Origin: CAYUMU01 sp964445985
Lineage (GTDB): Bacteria; Planctomycetota; Planctomycetia; Pirellulales; S012-138
DNA: 30,652 bases
Direction: 5' to 3'
NCBI GenBank assembly: GCA_964445985.1
Contig: CAYUMU010000080.1
Coordinates: forward strand, 1-30,652
The notes below the pieces were generated by a model. The model saw only the letters and a program-made list of their open reading frames with translations, had not been told where the DNA came from and searched no databases. This document shows, in pieces, positions 1-7,942 of the stretch (position 1 is the first letter of the stretch; every line of letters starts with the position of its first letter). The position numbers and the translations under genes are program-made.

Positions 1-214
1 TTCGTTTCTTGTCAGGGGGAGTGGCGGTCGGCACAAGCAGATCGTTTTCCTTCGCTTGGTGCGGGCGCTCCTCGTGGTAGTACGACGTCATTTCCGAAAC
101 GAGATGATCCATGTGCCGTGGGCCGAACACGATGAAGTAATCCAGGCATTGCGTTCGCAACCCCTGAAAAGTTCGGAAAGGGTTGCTTCCGCCGCCACCC
201 CACCGAAAGCAACT
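1..214 (-). pseudogene. C-terminal remnant of an integrase-core (rve) transposase
   Basis: The minus strand reads about 60 residues typical of the end of an rve/DDE integrase-type transposase: a QCLDYFIVFG stretch, then a helix HMDHLVSEM, then SYYHEERPHQ and a basic tail ending DKKR at the window edge. The HEERPHQ block is the well-known region just after the catalytic Glu of these enzymes. No start codon or catalytic DDE core is present, because an in-frame TGA (215-217) lies upstream and the residues before QCLDYF no longer resemble the family. It is therefore a 5'-truncated remnant that runs off the left edge. The IS family cannot be named from this fragment; IS3 or IS481-like groups are both possible. 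Confidence 0.7.
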
Positions 215-508
215 TCAAATCAGCAAACCTCCATGCTGATTCGACTTCCGCGATCCGCAAAACAGAGAATCGTTACGAAGAGGGTTCTGCACGGGGAGCG
301 TGCCGACGCTCCGCTCGGCCAATTCCACATGCAAGTTGCCGCCGCGGAACATCGGCTGGGAGAGGTCGTCGGGAAAATTGTGTTTGTCGAGCCGCTGATC
401 CAAACGCTGCTTGCGAGCTTCGCTCACACGGTCAATAATTGCGCTCACTCGAAATCCTTTCCGGTTGGTGGAGTTGATGGTATCTCTGACACCCATTGAA
501 CCCCGCAA
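215..508 (-). pseudogene. N-terminal fragment resembling an IS1380-type transposase
   Basis: The frame encodes 97 residues. Residues ~30-68 (RKQRLDQRLDK, then QPMFRGGNLHVELAERSVGT) resemble the N-terminus of IS1380-family transposases, where a short basic region is followed by a motif like xPMFxxxNIHYExAxRxxG. In that family a GGIGA segment should come next. Here the similarity stops at ERSVGT and the remaining 29 residues look random before TGA. The catalytic domain is absent. The frame is the same as that of the integrase remnant further on, so a deletion has probably brought two unrelated IS remains together. The similarity is from memory of the family and short; a chance ORF is the alternative. 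Confidence 0.45.
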
Positions 509-578
509 ATCGCGAAAGGATTTCGTTTTTTTTACACCTTCAACGAAAAAGTCGACGCCGGCTATGCTTGGTTAAGGA

Positions 579-690
579 CTAGCGCTTTGTTACATCTTAA
601 TTTTAGGGTAGACCGACTTTAGTTGACAGGAAGTCTCCGCGAAAAGAACGCTCGCACCAACCCTAATTCTTATGTGTCACAAAGCACTAG
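579..690. repeat. 112-bp palindromic (MITE-like) element with CTAG tips
   Basis: Two 31-base ends face each other: 579-609 (begins CTAGCGCTTTGTTACAT) and 660-690 (reverse complement begins CTAGTGCTTTGTGACAC). By eye they match at 23 of 31 positions, strongest in CTAG-GCTTTGT and in the inner TTAGGGT. About 50 bases lie between them. A third copy at 6968-6998 matches the right end at 28 of 31 positions. Short length, inverted ends, no coding capacity and a dispersed copy suggest a MITE or the joined ends of an IS. CTAG at both tips could be a target duplication or part of the ends. The right tip supplies the TAG stop of the neighbouring minus-strand gene. Confidence 0.65.
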
Positions 691-1562
691 AGCAGCTTCA
701 CGCCGCCGTCGTCGATGGTGTAGGGCAGAATCTCTTCGCTGCAGGCGCTGCCGCGGTGTTTGCTGACGTGCAGGCCGCGGCCAATGCGGTTGCCGTCGCG
801 GATTTTGCCCATCAGAATGATGGTGTTCGCGCCCGATTCCAGGCCGCCTTCATCGAGGGGGCGTGAGATCAGGTCGTCGAGCATGGTTTCTTGCGAGGTG
901 TACAGCACCAGGCAGGAAATCTGGCGGGGGTCGTAGGTGTGTTTGGCAATCTCCTCCGCATTGCGGCGGAAGTCTTGGCGAAACAGATCGCGAGCCACCC
1001 AGTCCGGGTCTTTCCGCAAGATTTGGTGGTAGATGTAGTCGAATAGCTGGAGTTGGATCGAGTCCCCTGCCTTCATGGCCGGCTCCACGCCGTCGATCAC
1101 GGCCCGGCGCGTGCCGCGGACAAAGTTGCCGTAGAAGAAGGCAATCGACTGGTTGAGGCGGCCAATGACTTCGGCCTGCCATAGCCGCCAGGCGTCTTCA
1201 TCCAAGTCGCTCCGCGTGACGCGGCGGCCGTGGTAGTCGAACACGTGCAGGAAGTCACCATAGGCGCGGTCGGCGTCGAAGAAGCCTTCGAGCCGGGGCT
1301 TCTCATCGGCCCGAACCGGCTTCAGTTCCCAGTTGAACATCCGCCGGGCGTAGTCGGCCTGGCTTTGCGGATCGCCGCGGCTGGTCATGTCGAAGATGAT
1401 GCCCGTCTGCTGTTCCTGGTGTTTGCCGGCGTGGGCAAACTGCAGGCCGAGCTGCGTTTTGCCGATGCCGGTGGCGCCGACGAGCAGCGTGAGCGTGCCA
1501 GGGAGCAGCCCTCCGCCCAGGTGTTGATCGAGTGCGGGAATGCCGGTGGAGAGTCGCGTCAT
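687..1562 (-). CDS. single-domain KaiC/RecA-superfamily ATPase
   Basis: A 291-residue protein opens with STGIPALDQHLGGGL, the standard entry to KaiC/RadA-type RecA folds. A Walker A motif GATGIGKT follows at residues 29-36 and a Walker B-like strand RAVIDGVE at ~153-160. It has one ATPase domain, unlike the double-domain clock KaiC, so it belongs with the broad KaiC-like signal-transduction ATPases; the target is unknown. It is soluble, with no signal peptide or helices. The ATG at 1562 is the natural start because the conserved N-terminal motif begins four residues later. It lies 66 bases downstream of enolase on the same strand, so the two are probably co-transcribed. The TAG stop lies in the tip of the palindromic repeat. 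A function in oxygen or redox regulation or in DNA metabolism cannot be told from sequence. Confidence 0.8.
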   Translation of the reverse strand: MTRLSTGIPALDQHLGGGLLPGTLTLLVGATGIGKTQLGLQFAHAGKHQEQQTGIIFDMTSRGDPQSQADYARRMFNWELKPVRADEKPRLEGFFDADRAYGDFLHVFDYHGRRVTRSDLDEDAWRLWQAEVIGRLNQSIAFFYGNFVRGTRRAVIDGVEPAMKAGDSIQLQLFDYIYHQILRKDPDWVARDLFRQDFRRNAEEIAKHTYDPRQISCLVLYTSQETMLDDLISRPLDEGGLESGANTIILMGKIRDGNRIGRGLHVSKHRGSACSEEILPYTIDDGGVKLL

Positions 1563-1628
1563 GGGCTGATCTTAGGTTGCGGTAATCGTGAGGTGTGAAT
1601 CTTGTGATTTGGTTGTGGGGAGAAAAAT

Positions 1629-2975
1629 TCAGCGCCAGCCTGCGCGATCCGGCCCAAGTTGGGCTTCGATGCGCAGCAGCCGATTGTATTTGGCCAGGCG
1701 TTCGCTGCGGACGATCGAACCAATCTTGATTTGCTCGGCACAGGTCGCCACGGCCAGGTCGGCAATGGTGGCGTCTTCGGTTTCGCCGCTGCGGGCCGAA
1801 ACCACGCAAGTCATGCCGCCGGCCTTCGCGGCGCGCATGGCCGAAAAGGTTTCGGACAGCGTGCCGATCTGATTGACTTTGATCAGGGCCGCATTGGCGG
1901 CGTTCAGTTCCAGGCCCTTGGCAATGCGGGCCGGGTTGGTGGTAAAGAGGTCGTCGCCCACCAGGCGAATGCGGTCGCCCAACCGGGCCTGGAGTTGCTG
2001 CCAGCCCGCCCAATCGTCTTCGGCCAGGCCGTCTTCGATGGAGTGAATGGGGAAGTCGTTCACCAGCGATTCGAGCTGATCGATCATATCACCGCTGCTC
2101 AGCGAGGCAGCGCCGGTTGCCGCCAGGCGGTAATCGCTGCCGTCGTAAAAGTGGGTGGCTGCCACGTCGAGGGCGATGGAGACCTGGTCGCCCGGCGCCA
2201 GCCCAGCGGCTTCGATGGCGGCGGTTACAAATTGCACTGCCTGCCGGTTGCTGGCCAGGCGGGGGCCAAAGCCGCCTTCGTCGCCGACGAGCCGGCCTTC
2301 AAAACCGGCGGCGGAAAGCAGTTTGGCGAGCTGCTGATAGACACGCACGATCCATTCCAACGCCGTGGCGTAGTCGGCCGCGCCGTGAGGGCTGATTAAG
2401 AAATCTTGAAAGTCCAAGTTGCCGCCAGCGTGCAAGCCACCGGAAATCATGTTCGTCATGGGCAGCGGCAGCATGGGGCGCGCGAGGGGGCCAGCGACCC
2501 CCGCCGGCGCGCTGGCTTGCCACAATGCGTGCAAATGTTCGTAGAGCGGTTGCCGGCCGCTGGCCGCCGCCGCGTGGGCTGCCGCCAGCGAAACGCCCAG
2601 CAGGGCGTTGGCCCCCAGGTGGGTTTTTTGCGGCGTGCCGTCGAGGGCCAGAAGCTGCTCGTCGATGGCCTGTTGATGGAACGCGTTCTGCCCCCGCAGG
2701 GCCGGAGCAATCACGTCGTTCACATTCCGGCAGGCCTGGCGAACGCCGAGCCCCGCGTAGCGGGCCGGGTCGCCGTCGCGAAGTTCGCAGGCTTCGGCCG
2801 CGCCGGTGCTAGCTCCCGAGGGAACAATCGCGGACCCCACCGCGCCGTCGGCGCAGGCAATTTCTACCTGCACGGTTGGCCGGCCGCGGCTATCGAGCAC
2901 TTCCCAGGCGTGGATGGATTGGATGGTGGTCACAAGGCTTGGCCGTGTTCTTGAACGCATCGGGGGATTTTCCAT
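1629..2975 (-). CDS. eno: enolase (phosphopyruvate hydratase), divergent at the active site
   Basis: The 448-residue product is enolase-like throughout. It has LDSRGRPTV near the start, the VPSGASTG loop at 51-58, GLHAGG with the substrate His at 182, GDEGGF with Glu233, metal ligands Asp270, Glu314 and Asp341, and Lys366 (IKVNQIGTL) and Lys417. Enolase converts 2-phosphoglycerate to phosphoenolpyruvate in glycolysis. Two normally invariant residues differ: the QEF Glu (yeast Glu168) is Asp191, and the SHRSGE His (yeast His373) is Ala394. The start is uncertain. ATG 2975 is given; ATG 2960 or GTG 2933 (434 residues, usual enolase length, beginning VTTIQSIHAWE) are equally possible and none has a strong ribosome site. 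A longer in-frame extension to 3158 looks non-coding. It may be a second, specialised enolase rather than the housekeeping one. Confidence 0.9.
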   Translation of the reverse strand: MENPPMRSRTRPSLVTTIQSIHAWEVLDSRGRPTVQVEIACADGAVGSAIVPSGASTGAAEACELRDGDPARYAGLGVRQACRNVNDVIAPALRGQNAFHQQAIDEQLLALDGTPQKTHLGANALLGVSLAAAHAAAASGRQPLYEHLHALWQASAPAGVAGPLARPMLPLPMTNMISGGLHAGGNLDFQDFLISPHGAADYATALEWIVRVYQQLAKLLSAAGFEGRLVGDEGGFGPRLASNRQAVQFVTAAIEAAGLAPGDQVSIALDVAATHFYDGSDYRLAATGAASLSSGDMIDQLESLVNDFPIHSIEDGLAEDDWAGWQQLQARLGDRIRLVGDDLFTTNPARIAKGLELNAANAALIKVNQIGTLSETFSAMRAAKAGGMTCVVSARSGETEDATIADLAVATCAEQIKIGSIVRSERLAKYNRLLRIEAQLGPDRAGWR

Positions 2976-3261
2976 CCCGATTATCAGGGAAAGAAGCCTC
3001 GAAGATAGGGCACGGCTGCTGGCCTGTCGACCTGCCTGCCCGCAGCTTCTTCCCAGTCGCTTCAAGTGAAACGGCCGGTACATCCGATACCAACGGATAA
3101 GTCGGAGATGCGACAACCTGCGCGAGCGGGAAATGCGCCCGGCGAGGCGTGCTGGCATTGCCGGCTTGCCCGTGGCCTTGGTGCGAATGAAACGCAGGGG
3201 GCGCGGTGCACATTTTGGGATGGCGAGCGGGATTTCGCCTTCGATTCACGGATGACGAGCC

Positions 3262-6200
3262 ATGCGCAAAATCTACGAAAACGTCTTTGGCGTGGTCCAG
3301 AGCGGAATGCACCCTCGCGAAGTGGGGGTCGCCGTTTTTCTGGGCACCCTGGCTGGCTTCGTGACGGGCGTGAATCTTACGTTGGCCGTGGTGCTGGTTC
3401 TGGCCCTGGTGCTGGCGCATCCGCTTAAAGTATTTCTGCGGACGTGGGGGCTGGCCGTGACCTTGGCCTGGATGCTCACGCCGCTCACCTATCGGCTGGG
3501 CGTGTATCTGCTGCAAGATTCTGAAGTCGGCCAGGCCATCGCGCCCCATGCCTATAGCGTGTGGGTGGCGCTGTTTGATCTGGATCGCTTTACGTTGATC
3601 GGCGGACTGGCGGTGGGGTCGCTGCTGGCAGTGCTCACCGGTGGTTTGGCCGCGTGGACCACGCGCGCCCTGCAAAGCCGTTACACCCTGCTGATGGACC
3701 GCTTCGTCAATCACGACCGGCGGATCGTGCGGCTCGGCATCCGGCTGGCTTGCTTGATGATCTTTGGCTCGGGCCTGCGTCCCATGCCGCTGCGGGCGCA
3801 AGCGCGCTCATTGCGATTATGGGGCGTGGGCGTGGCCTCGCTGGTGCTGGCGCCCACGGTGGTGGGCGTTTGGTACTACACCCCGCAATGGGTGCGCGGC
3901 GGCGTGCTGTCGGGCATTTCGGCCGCCAATCAGGCCGAGGTCGAAGCCAGCCAGGTGCAACTCTCGCTCAGCGACGGCAGGCTCTACATCGAAGATTTGC
4001 ACGTGCCCAACGCCGCCGATCTGCATCGCGACCGGCTGGTGCTGGGCCGCGTGATGGCGGAAGTCAAACCAGGTCCGCTGCTTCGCGGACGCGTATTGAT
4101 CGATCGGATTTTGATCGACGGCATCGATACCAACCTGGCCCGCGGCACGCCGGCTTTGCCGTACAAACTGCACATCCCCGGCTTCGATGGCGGTGATAAC
4201 TCGGCCGACGAAACAGCCGCCGAGGAAGGGCCGGCGTTTGACTTCGATCTGGAGCAGTACGCCCAGGATTGGCCGCGAATTCGCGAGCGATTGGAGCAGT
4301 TGCAAGAACTGCTGCGCGAGATCGAAAAGGTGGCCGCGCAGCGCGACAACCCCGGCGCGGACCAAAACACCGCCGATCCATTTCGAGTGCCTGAGTCTTA
4401 CCGGCAAATGCGGGCGGCGCGCTACGACTTTGGCCAACCGCAGCCGCGGTTTTTAGTTCAGGCGTTGCGAGTCAAGAACCCCACCACCAAATGGGGACTG
4501 GGCGAGAACGCCGAATTGGAGATCACGCATCTTTCCAGCAATGCACCGCTGGTGGGGCAGCCGACGCGGGTCAAGTTCGCCGCGCCTCAACACGGCATCT
4601 TGCTGGCCACCTCGCTCAACTACCATGAGCCGGGCGCGCAGCATGGCCTGACGTTGGAAGTGAAGCAGGTGGAACTGCCCAAGCTGCTGTCGCTGGACAA
4701 GCTCGATGATCGCTTTGCCCTGACGGGCGGAACCTTGTCGTTCACGGCCGCTGGCAACTTCTACCGCGATCGATTGAACCTGCCCTTGCATGTGGCGGCC
4801 GACGATTTGAAGTTCCAATTGCAAGGCGAGGAGAAGTTCGCCGGTTTGAGCCCCCAGCTATGGAACGAAGGTTTGCAAAAGCTGGGAGGCTTCGACTTCG
4901 ACGGCCTGGTGGGAGGGCGATTGCTGCGTCCGCAACTCAAGTTGGACACGGCCGGGTTGGCTCACCGGTTCCGGAATCAGTTGCACGCCGCTGGCCATCT
5001 GGTGCTGGTTGCCGCCATCGATAAGGAAATGAACCGCGGACGGGTTCGCTTGGATTCGGCCATTGCCGCGGGCGCCGCCGAGGCCCACGAAGCCATTGGC
5101 CAGGTGGCCGCTGGGGCCAATCAGGCGATGGACCTGGCGCAAGATCGCGTGCACGAAACTCAGCAACAAGGCGAGGCGAAACTGGAGCAGACCGCGGAAA
5201 AGGTGGATCAGGTTCAAACGCAGTCGCGGCAGCTTACCGCCCAAACCGCCAGCCAGGCCAATACGCAAATCGCCGAGGGCCAGCAACAGGCCGATGCCTG
5301 GATGCAGCAGCAAACGGCCCGCTATAACCCTCTGCAGGGCATGCCGGCGCCGGGCGCCAACCTGGCCCAAGGCTTGCTCACTCGCACGGCCCAAGGGCTC
5401 CAAAACGGGGTGCAAACCAAACAACAGCAAACCGATCAGGCCGTGGCCAGCGGCGCCGATCGCTCGCGTGAAACCCTGGGCAGCGGCAAGAACTTGCTTC
5501 AGCAAGGGGGAGACCAGGCGAACGAGCAACTTGATCGCTCGCGCGGCGCCGTTGCCAACGCCGAAATGACGGCAACGGGTGTCGTGGCGAGTGGCCAAGG
5601 CCGTGTGGAGACCGCGGCCGATGGGGCCACGCAGGGCGTGCATGCTTCGGTGCAACGTCTCGCGCCAGCGCCCGCTGCCAACGCCGCGAATGTTGCCGCC
5701 GAAAGCCAGGGCCTGGCCGAAGGTGGATCGGCAGGCGTTCCTGACACCAGCGCCGCGGCCGACGTGGTGGTGGTTGAATATCCTGACGATAGGCCCGCGG
5801 CGGTAACGACGAACCCGGCAGCCAACACGACTGCGGCCAACGCAACTGTGGTGCCCGCCGTTGATCTGGCCGCTCAGCGGCGTTCGACTCCCCTGGCGTC
5901 ATCGGGAGGTTCTGCGGTTGCCACCAACTCGAAGGGTTCGGCTGGCGATCGGTACGCCGGCGCGATGTTCAATGCAAATCCGTATGGCGAGGCGGATGGC
6001 CCGCCGAATTTCACCACGGGTCCGGAAAGTCGCCCGCTGGCCGAAACGGCCTCGGCGCCGCCCAGTGAAACTCAGCCATTGGCAGGTAAGCCCAACCGTC
6101 ACGGGACGAGCGTGGCCCAAGCTGCTCCGATCTCCAACGCGACTGCGGCGAAACCGGCGGCGGGAGAGTATCGCAGCTCCTACGATCCCTTGTACCAGGA

Positions 6201-6888
6201 AGACGCCGCGGCCCGACCGGCGGCCAAACGAAGCACCGCCGCGACCAACCGTTATTACCCGGTTCGCTCGCAAACATCGCCCGCTGCCGCGGGAGCGGTG
6301 ACGATCCCCGAAGTTGCCGCGGCCGAAACCGCGCCGCCTGTCAAAAAGGCGGGCGACGTGCCGCAGGTCTATGGCATGGAGCCAGGGCAGCGTTACGGCA
6401 CAATGTACGCCGCCGACTCGAGCGTCGAAACCAAGGGAGCGAACCCTTCGCCTCCCAGCAGTGCCGCCGATCGACGCTGGTCGAACGTGCCGGTCGGCGA
6501 TCCGGGGCAATCGATGTTTCCACCTCGCGAAATGCCGGAGGTGAATCCACCCCGCCCTCGCGACACGGCCGCGCGGGACTTCAATCCGTATGCCGACAAC
6601 AGCCCCGCGGAGGCCGAAGCTCGGGTAAGCTCGCCGATGGTGAACACCATGGCAGGCGCCGCCGCCCCGGCGCCGGAGGAATCGGCTTTCCGCCGCACCG
6701 TGAAACGCATCTGGCCGTTCCGGGGAAGCTCGGAATCGTCGGCCAAACCGGCCGGTGACCAACCTGCGGCGGAAGTGGCTCAACTGCCGCCGCCGCGAGG
6801 ATCTTTCGAGCCGGCAAATTCACTTCCGGCAGATTCGGTTTCTCCACCGGCGGTGGAAAAAAAGCCCTGGTATCGCCGGCTTTGGTAA
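3262..6888 (+). CDS. fused TIGR03546-like membrane domain and TIGR03545/AsmA-like domain with long tail
   Basis: The 1208-residue protein has three parts. Residues ~1-150 contain several hydrophobic helices (23-56, 62-84, 111-132) in the pattern of the short TIGR03546/DUF2062-related family (HPREVGVAVFLGTLAG, then TPLTYRLGVYLL). After a further helix at ~186-206, residues ~210-600 look like the periplasmic AsmA-like TIGR03545 family, including a GPLLRGRVLIDRILIDGI strand set. Residues ~592-800 are Ala/Gln-rich amphipathic repeats like an apolipoprotein helix, and ~800-1208 are Pro/Ala-rich and probably disordered, ending WYRRLW. The two families usually occur as adjacent genes in outer-membrane bacteria; their function is unknown. 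AsmA relatives are linked to envelope lipid transport, so a similar role is a guess. The start ATG has no clear ribosome site. The gene is divergent from eno. Confidence 0.8.
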   Translation: MRKIYENVFGVVQSGMHPREVGVAVFLGTLAGFVTGVNLTLAVVLVLALVLAHPLKVFLRTWGLAVTLAWMLTPLTYRLGVYLLQDSEVGQAIAPHAYSVWVALFDLDRFTLIGGLAVGSLLAVLTGGLAAWTTRALQSRYTLLMDRFVNHDRRIVRLGIRLACLMIFGSGLRPMPLRAQARSLRLWGVGVASLVLAPTVVGVWYYTPQWVRGGVLSGISAANQAEVEASQVQLSLSDGRLYIEDLHVPNAADLHRDRLVLGRVMAEVKPGPLLRGRVLIDRILIDGIDTNLARGTPALPYKLHIPGFDGGDNSADETAAEEGPAFDFDLEQYAQDWPRIRERLEQLQELLREIEKVAAQRDNPGADQNTADPFRVPESYRQMRAARYDFGQPQPRFLVQALRVKNPTTKWGLGENAELEITHLSSNAPLVGQPTRVKFAAPQHGILLATSLNYHEPGAQHGLTLEVKQVELPKLLSLDKLDDRFALTGGTLSFTAAGNFYRDRLNLPLHVAADDLKFQLQGEEKFAGLSPQLWNEGLQKLGGFDFDGLVGGRLLRPQLKLDTAGLAHRFRNQLHAAGHLVLVAAIDKEMNRGRVRLDSAIAAGAAEAHEAIGQVAAGANQAMDLAQDRVHETQQQGEAKLEQTAEKVDQVQTQSRQLTAQTASQANTQIAEGQQQADAWMQQQTARYNPLQGMPAPGANLAQGLLTRTAQGLQNGVQTKQQQTDQAVASGADRSRETLGSGKNLLQQGGDQANEQLDRSRGAVANAEMTATGVVASGQGRVETAADGATQGVHASVQRLAPAPAANAANVAAESQGLAEGGSAGVPDTSAAADVVVVEYPDDRPAAVTTNPAANTTAANATVVPAVDLAAQRRSTPLASSGGSAVATNSKGSAGDRYAGAMFNANPYGEADGPPNFTTGPESRPLAETASAPPSETQPLAGKPNRHGTSVAQAAPISNATAAKPAAGEYRSSYDPLYQEDAAARPAAKRSTAATNRYYPVRSQTSPAAAGAVTIPEVAAAETAPPVKKAGDVPQVYGMEPGQRYGTMYAADSSVETKGANPSPPSSAADRRWSNVPVGDPGQSMFPPREMPEVNPPRPRDTAARDFNPYADNSPAEAEARVSSPMVNTMAGAAAPAPEESAFRRTVKRIWPFRGSSESSAKPAGDQPAAEVAQLPPPRGSFEPANSLPADSVSPPAVEKKPWYRRLW

Positions 6889-6967
6889 GTTGCGACGTGG
6901 TGTTCGCTGAAGGCAGTGTTACGAGCCGCGGTAGTAATTCTGTGAGCGATACATTTTTCGCACTCCA

Positions 6968-6998
6968 ACCCGAACTCTTAGGTGTCACAAAGCACTAG
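6968..6998. repeat. solo copy of the CTAG-tipped repeat end
   Basis: These 31 bases match 660-690 at 28 positions in the same orientation (differences at positions 5, 8 and 14 of the unit). No facing partner was seen in the 80 bases to its left, so it is a single end. Its CTAG provides the TAG stop of the ImmA/IrrE remnant on the minus strand, just as the copy at 690 does for the KaiC-like gene. Confidence 0.75.
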
Positions 6999-7378
6999 GC
7001 TTGCCATAACTTGTCGGCCGGGCCACGCCTTGCTATTACCGCACCAGAAACGACGAATCTTCGAGCAAGTCGGTCTTCAATAAACTCCCACGCGGCAGGA
7101 GGAGCATGATCAATAGACATTCTCGCCTTCACACGAAGTTCATCAACTACCGAGATAAACTCCCGCGCCAGATGCGATGGGGGAACGAGTATAAGCCCAG
7201 CGAATAAATTGGCATGCCATTCGATAAAACTGTACTCCCGATCCGTGATCAAGTCCCTCGCGGCCTTCCAACCGCCGATGTCAGAAAAACTCAAATTAGT
7301 AACTGATGAAAAACAACTTCGGCGTTTCAGCCGTGCTCGCATGGCCCTGCCAGTGAAGGAATTGTAGAAAACCGGAAG
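6995..7378 (-). pseudogene. C-terminal remnant of an ImmA/IrrE-family metallopeptidase
   Basis: The frame (first ATG at 7342, 115 residues) ends like ImmA/IrrE (DUF955) peptidases. It has DREYSFIEWHANLFAGLILVP, the helix that follows the zinc site, and a final AWEFIEDRLARRFVVSGAVI segment corresponding to the usual LAxxFxVSxxVI end. The HExxH zinc-binding helix, which should stand roughly 30 residues before EYSF, is missing, and the upstream residues (RARLKRRSCFSSV) are unlike the family. The enzyme cannot be active. In intact form such proteins cleave repressors or antitoxin-like regulators of mobile elements. It follows the AAA fragment in the same frame across one TAA stop, which suggests a deletion joined two neighbouring genes. 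Confidence 0.6.
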
Positions 7379-7573
7379 TTATTTTTCGTGCGTTCCATAC
7401 GCCTGAAATGACTCATCTGCCATCGCGCGCAACATTCTGAAGAAATCAACGAAGTTGCTTTTGCCAGCGCCATTGGCGCCGATAAGAATGTTTAGCTTTC
7501 GAAGTTCGAATGCCTCGAGCGATTCTATCGACTTGAATCCAGTGAGCGAAATGCTATCAATAGGGTGTACCAT
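7379..7573 (-). pseudogene. N-terminal fragment of an AAA (AAA15/21-type) ATPase
   Basis: Sixty-four residues start at ATG 7573, with GAGG about nine bases upstream. They read ISLTGFKSIESLEAFELRKLNILIGANGAGKSN followed by FVDFFRMLRA. This is the standard N-terminus of SMC-like AAA ATPases used in phage-defence and toxin systems, with Walker A GANGAGKS at ~32-39. Such proteins are normally 350-600 residues, so more than four fifths is missing; the Walker B and signature regions are gone. The reading frame ends in TAA 7379-7381. The good start and ribosome site show that it was once a real gene start. Together with the ImmA/IrrE tail it marks a decayed accessory region. Confidence 0.7.
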
Positions 7574-7942
7574 TCACATGTCCTCAACGAACAATGGATT
7601 TCGGTTTCGGTGGCACGTCGGGCGATTTCGTGAGGGACGCGGACTGCATTGCGGGGGCATTGCTTGTTTGGGCAGAGACTGATGGTGAACGAATCGGTTC
7701 ATTTTAGGTACTTGGTGTGCCTGAATCTAAAATGGTTGCTTCTGACTGTGAACTGAGTATTGCGGTCGTCAAGCCCTTTTGCGGTCGGGGCATGGCCCGC
7801 TGGCTGGTATATCATATCTTAAACCAAAGCGAAGGCGGGCACAGGGAGTTGTCCTCGTAGTAGGGCTGGAGCCGTCAATGAACCCGCTGCTTTATTATAT
7901 ACAGTTGGCGATCTGCATTCGTTATCGGATTAGAAACGGCCG
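7574..7942. other. gene-free, AT-richer stretch
   Basis: No coding frame on either strand is convincing. The stretch is visibly richer in A and T than the surroundings and probably belongs to the decayed island. It holds an 8-bp inverted repeat (CATTTTAG at 7700-7707 and CTAAAATG at 7727-7734). It must also contain the promoter of the AAA fragment, but no clear -35/-10 pair was seen. Confidence 0.5.

Noticed and set aside
56..499. Plus-strand frame of 147 residues
   Set aside because: It is the shadow of the transposase remnants on the minus strand; the product resembles nothing known.
2976..3158. N-terminal extension of enolase to ATG 3158
   Set aside because: The added residues are Arg/Ser-rich and unlike any enolase; the conserved part begins near 2933.
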